Of a stretch of DNA of 64,000 bases, positions 61,168-64,000 are shown piece after piece. Each line of letters opens with the position of its first letter. Positions within the stretch are counted from its first letter, which is position 1. The position numbers and the translations under genes were made by a program. The stretch is from Acetomicrobium hydrogeniformans. Its GTDB lineage: Bacteria > Synergistota > Synergistia > Synergistales > JAFGMB01. The stretch is taken from contig JAENYO010000008.1 of NCBI GenBank assembly GCA_016841745.1, forward strand, positions 1 to 64,000. The letters run 5' to 3'. A model generated the notes under the pieces. The model did not search any database, was not told the origin of the DNA, and worked only from the letters and a program-made list of their open reading frames with translations.

Positions 61168-63584
61168 TGCTTATTTCATGGAACTGGTTGAATGAATTTC
61201 TGACTCTTCCTTCTGACGTAACTCTTCAAGAAGTTGCGGAGAAGTTAACGATAACAGGGTGCGAGGTCGAAAGTATAGAGAGGCCCTGTGATTTTCTCAC
61301 CGGAGTTATTACTGCAAAAATAGCACGGCTTGATAAACATCCAGCCAGAGAGAGTCTTTTTGTTGCTGAACTGGATCTTGGAGTTGGTGATTCCAGGGTT
61401 GTCTGTGTTACTGCTGCGCCTAACCTGAATGTTGGTGATATTGTACCCTATGCGCCTCCAGGGGCAGTTATCATACACAATCTAGCGTTGGGATCAAGAG
61501 AATTTGATGGCATCCTGAGCCAGGGAATGATGCTTTCCGCTGAAGAGATAGGTTTACCTGATGTAGCTGATGAATTCGGAATACTCAGGCTTCCGGAATC
61601 AACAGAACCTGGTCTTGATTTTAAATCTCTTTTTGGGCTTGATGATGCAATTCTAGAGATATCAATTACTCCTAATCGAGGAGATCTTCTTAGTGTGCTT
61701 GGTCTTGCACGGGAGATACATGCCCTTTTCCCGAACTCGGAATTGAAAAATATCGAAATTGAAGATATCCATAACAGTGTTGCCTGGCCGGTGAATTTTA
61801 AGGGTATAACTCTTGAACATCCAGACTGTCTTTCCTTTGCCCTTGGGCTTGCCAGCGATATCAGGATAGGACCCTCTCCATTGAAGGCTCGGATCCTTCT
61901 TTCACTTATGGGGATGAGACCTATCTCAAACATTGTCGATGTTTCCAATCTCACCATGCTCCTAACGGGGCAACCATCACATGCATATGACCTGGAATTA
62001 CTTCCTGAAAAGGAAATTACCGTAAGACTTGCTATGGACAAAGAAAAAATAATTACCCTTGACGGTAAAACCCATTCTTTAACCACTGAGGATCTAGTGA
62101 TTACCAGTGGAGGGCAGCCAGTGGGTATTGCTGGTGTTATGGGTGGTGAAAATACTGAGATAAAAGACAACACAAGAATTGTGGCGCTGGAATGTGCTAA
62201 TTTTGCTTCTCCAAGGATAAGTCGCACATCCAGAAAGCTCGGTATAATCAGTGAAGCTGCCTACAGATACTCAAGGTCAGTAGACCCGATGAAAGTAATC
62301 CAATCATTGAAATATGCCCTTAAACTGTTTTCTGATTGGGGATGCGCCAAGGTTGTATATGGTCATTATGAATTTTCTGAATCCACCAGGCCCGGTAATC
62401 TGGAAGTCCCTCTAAACAGTAAAACCATGAAAAGGATACTGTTATGGGATGATATGGTGGAGGCTGGACATATACTGTCCCGGCTTGGAATTGAAAAAGT
62501 CAGGGAAGAAAATGGTTTCTGGGTCTTTTCAGTGCCAACTTCCAGACCTGATATTACTATTGAGGAAGATCTTGTTGAAGAGGTTGGTCGAATACGAGGA
62601 TACGAACTGGTTGAACCGCGTATCCCTGATTCTTTACATGAAAGAGGTAAGCTTGATCCGATATCTGAAACTCAGGGACATATGAGAAACATATTCCTTT
62701 CCAGAGGTTATACTGAAGTTGTTACTTACAGCTTTATAGCCCCGAGTTTCTCAAAAGACTATTTGTTATCCAAAAATGATATACGATCATACCCGGTAAA
62801 ATTATCAAATCCTTTAAGCCTTGAGCTTTCCTGTATGAGAACCATGATGCTTCCTGGAGTGATTTCTGCAGTTCAGGGAACGATACGGTCTGGATGGAGA
62901 CAGGCTGTGCGGATCTTTGAAATGGGAAGAGTGTTTCTGCGACTGGAGCCAGGTTCGAATCAACTTCAGGAGATAGAAAGACTAACTGGAATTGTGTATG
63001 GCGGGAGTGACCAGCGATCTCCTTATGGCAAGTGGGAAATGGAAGACTTTTTCTCAGTAAAAGGGGATATTGTGGCTATTGCTCAGAATCGAGGTGTTGA
63101 ACTGACCTTTAAACAGGGAAGTGAGCCTTTCGGTCATGCTGGTCAAAGTGCAGATATCTATTCCGAAGAAAAGAAGGTGGGCTATCTTATCAGGCTCAAG
63201 CCAGGGATAGAGCAAAATATGGACTTCGGTGGTCCTGTATATGTCTTTGAACTGGATCTGGATACGTTCATGGCTACCAGGCTTTCTACCTTCAAGGATA
63301 TTCCTGCATACCCGGCAGTATACAGAGATATTTCGTTACTTTCCGAGAAGAGCAGGCTCGCTGAAGAAGTTATTCGAGAGATCAGGAGTATTGCAGGAGA
63401 TCTACTCTGGGAGATACGCATATTTGATATTTATGAAGGTAAAAACATTCCTGAAGGTCAGAGAAGCCTCGGTTTTTCCCTTGCTTACCGATCCGAGGAT
63501 AGAACTCTTACAGACATTGAGGTAGAAAAGGTTCATAGCAAGGTCAGGAGTGGACTTGAAGCCTTAGGTTATAAATTAAGATAA
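61167..63584 (+). CDS. pheT: Phenylalanyl-tRNA synthetase beta subunit
   Basis: tRNA-binding domain, B3/B4, B5, FDX-ACB regions; 805 aa. Confidence 0.97.
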   Translation: MLISWNWLNEFLTLPSDVTLQEVAEKLTITGCEVESIERPCDFLTGVITAKIARLDKHPARESLFVAELDLGVGDSRVVCVTAAPNLNVGDIVPYAPPGAVIIHNLALGSREFDGILSQGMMLSAEEIGLPDVADEFGILRLPESTEPGLDFKSLFGLDDAILEISITPNRGDLLSVLGLAREIHALFPNSELKNIEIEDIHNSVAWPVNFKGITLEHPDCLSFALGLASDIRIGPSPLKARILLSLMGMRPISNIVDVSNLTMLLTGQPSHAYDLELLPEKEITVRLAMDKEKIITLDGKTHSLTTEDLVITSGGQPVGIAGVMGGENTEIKDNTRIVALECANFASPRISRTSRKLGIISEAAYRYSRSVDPMKVIQSLKYALKLFSDWGCAKVVYGHYEFSESTRPGNLEVPLNSKTMKRILLWDDMVEAGHILSRLGIEKVREENGFWVFSVPTSRPDITIEEDLVEEVGRIRGYELVEPRIPDSLHERGKLDPISETQGHMRNIFLSRGYTEVVTYSFIAPSFSKDYLLSKNDIRSYPVKLSNPLSLELSCMRTMMLPGVISAVQGTIRSGWRQAVRIFEMGRVFLRLEPGSNQLQEIERLTGIVYGGSDQRSPYGKWEMEDFFSVKGDIVAIAQNRGVELTFKQGSEPFGHAGQSADIYSEEKKVGYLIRLKPGIEQNMDFGGPVYVFELDLDTFMATRLSTFKDIPAYPAVYRDISLLSEKSRLAEEVIREIRSIAGDLLWEIRIFDIYEGKNIPEGQRSLGFSLAYRSEDRTLTDIEVEKVHSKVRSGLEALGYKLR

Positions 63585-63592
63585 TATTCTGG

Positions 63593-63623
63593 AGGTATCC
63601 GGGAAATCCAATCCCGGATACCT
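63593..63623 (+). terminator. Strong 12-bp hairpin between pheT and zapA (terminator or processing site)
   Basis: aggtatccggga-aatccaa-tcccggatacct; only a short T-run follows. Confidence 0.5.
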
Positions 63624-63667
63624 TTCGGTTACTGCAATGAACATGTTGAGTCTGGAGGATATCAATA

Positions 63668-63922
63668 ATGAACAGGACCAGAAATGTCATGATAACCCTT
63701 GGTAAAAAGACCTATTCTGTCGAAACAGTACTTGATGATAGTACCCTGAACAGGGTCATAGGAAATATCCAGGAATCATTTTCTGACGAATCTGATGTTG
63801 AAGACCAGGAAAAAAGTCTCCTTCTTGCCTGTCTCGACCTTTCATACAGACTTGACGCTTTCCTATCCGAAAAAACGAGTCATGCCAGAATTACAAGTCC
63901 TGAAAGAGATAAACTCAAATGA
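63668..63922 (+). CDS. zapA: Cell division protein ZapA-like
   Basis: MITLGKKTYSVETVLDDSTLNRVIGNIQESF...LACLDLSYRLDAF. Confidence 0.65.
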   Translation: MNRTRNVMITLGKKTYSVETVLDDSTLNRVIGNIQESFSDESDVEDQEKSLLLACLDLSYRLDAFLSEKTSHARITSPERDKLK

Positions 63923-64000
63923 CAGCATCAAATATCGTTGATCTTGTTTTCCTGTTTCTCTTTGTGACCTTTAGTATCAGAGGTGCTTTCAAGGGTCTTT
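63919..64000 (+). CDS. CvpA-family membrane protein (N-terminus, truncated by window)
   Basis: MTASNIVDLVFLFLFVTFSIRGAFKGL; ATG overlaps zapA stop. Confidence 0.65.
   Translation, partial: MTASNIVDLVFLFLFVTFSIRGAFKGL

Noticed and set aside
61448-62227. Minus-strand 259-aa ORF inside pheT
   Set aside because: Antisense shadow ORF of a confidently identified gene; low-complexity Ser/Arg/Ile-rich translation without recognisable domains.
1-64000. CRISPR arrays, tRNA/rRNA genes, intact IS elements or prophage genes
   Set aside because: I looked in the intergenic gaps and found no repeat-spacer arrays, tRNA/rRNA signatures, intact transposases or phage genes.

Overview
The window is mostly a chromosomal housekeeping region from a probable diderm anaerobic bacterium. 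A Synergistota-like origin is my inference from gene order and the Skp/OmpH and HtrA genes; I could not test it. In order it holds: the 3' end of tuf; the S10-spc-alpha ribosomal superoperon (rpsJ to rplQ, with secY, adk, map, infA, rpoA); an ECF-transporter energy module plus truA; mreB; a run of small or poorly characterised genes (Cys-cluster protein, DUF3084-like, zinc ribbon, GNAT, comF, Skp/OmpH, HAD, adenosine-specific kinase). Next is a five-gene DRTGG / HATPase / [FeFe]-hydrogenase-like / DRTGG / PHP cassette. A minus-strand his operon (hisD-Z-G-B-H-A-F-IE) follows. Then come radA, nfeD, slipin, leuS, holA, rpsT, dinG, rpmH-rnpA-yidD-yidC-jag-lgt, an ORF-poor gap of about 1 kb, htrA, an orphan response regulator, rpsO, pnp and dut. 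The window ends with a T-box controlled thrS, infC (apparent AUA start), rpmI-rplT-ktrB-ktrA-pheS-pheT, zapA and the start of cvpA. The best candidate for an incompletely described system is the cassette at 25323-28537. Its hydrogenase-like protein keeps the four cubane-ligand cysteines but lacks the proton-transfer cysteine, and no catalytic hydrogenase genes are next to it. Other notable signals are the infC AUA start, the thrS T-box, palindromic elements upstream of rpsO and ompH, and the decayed or non-coding 1-kb gap between lgt and htrA.
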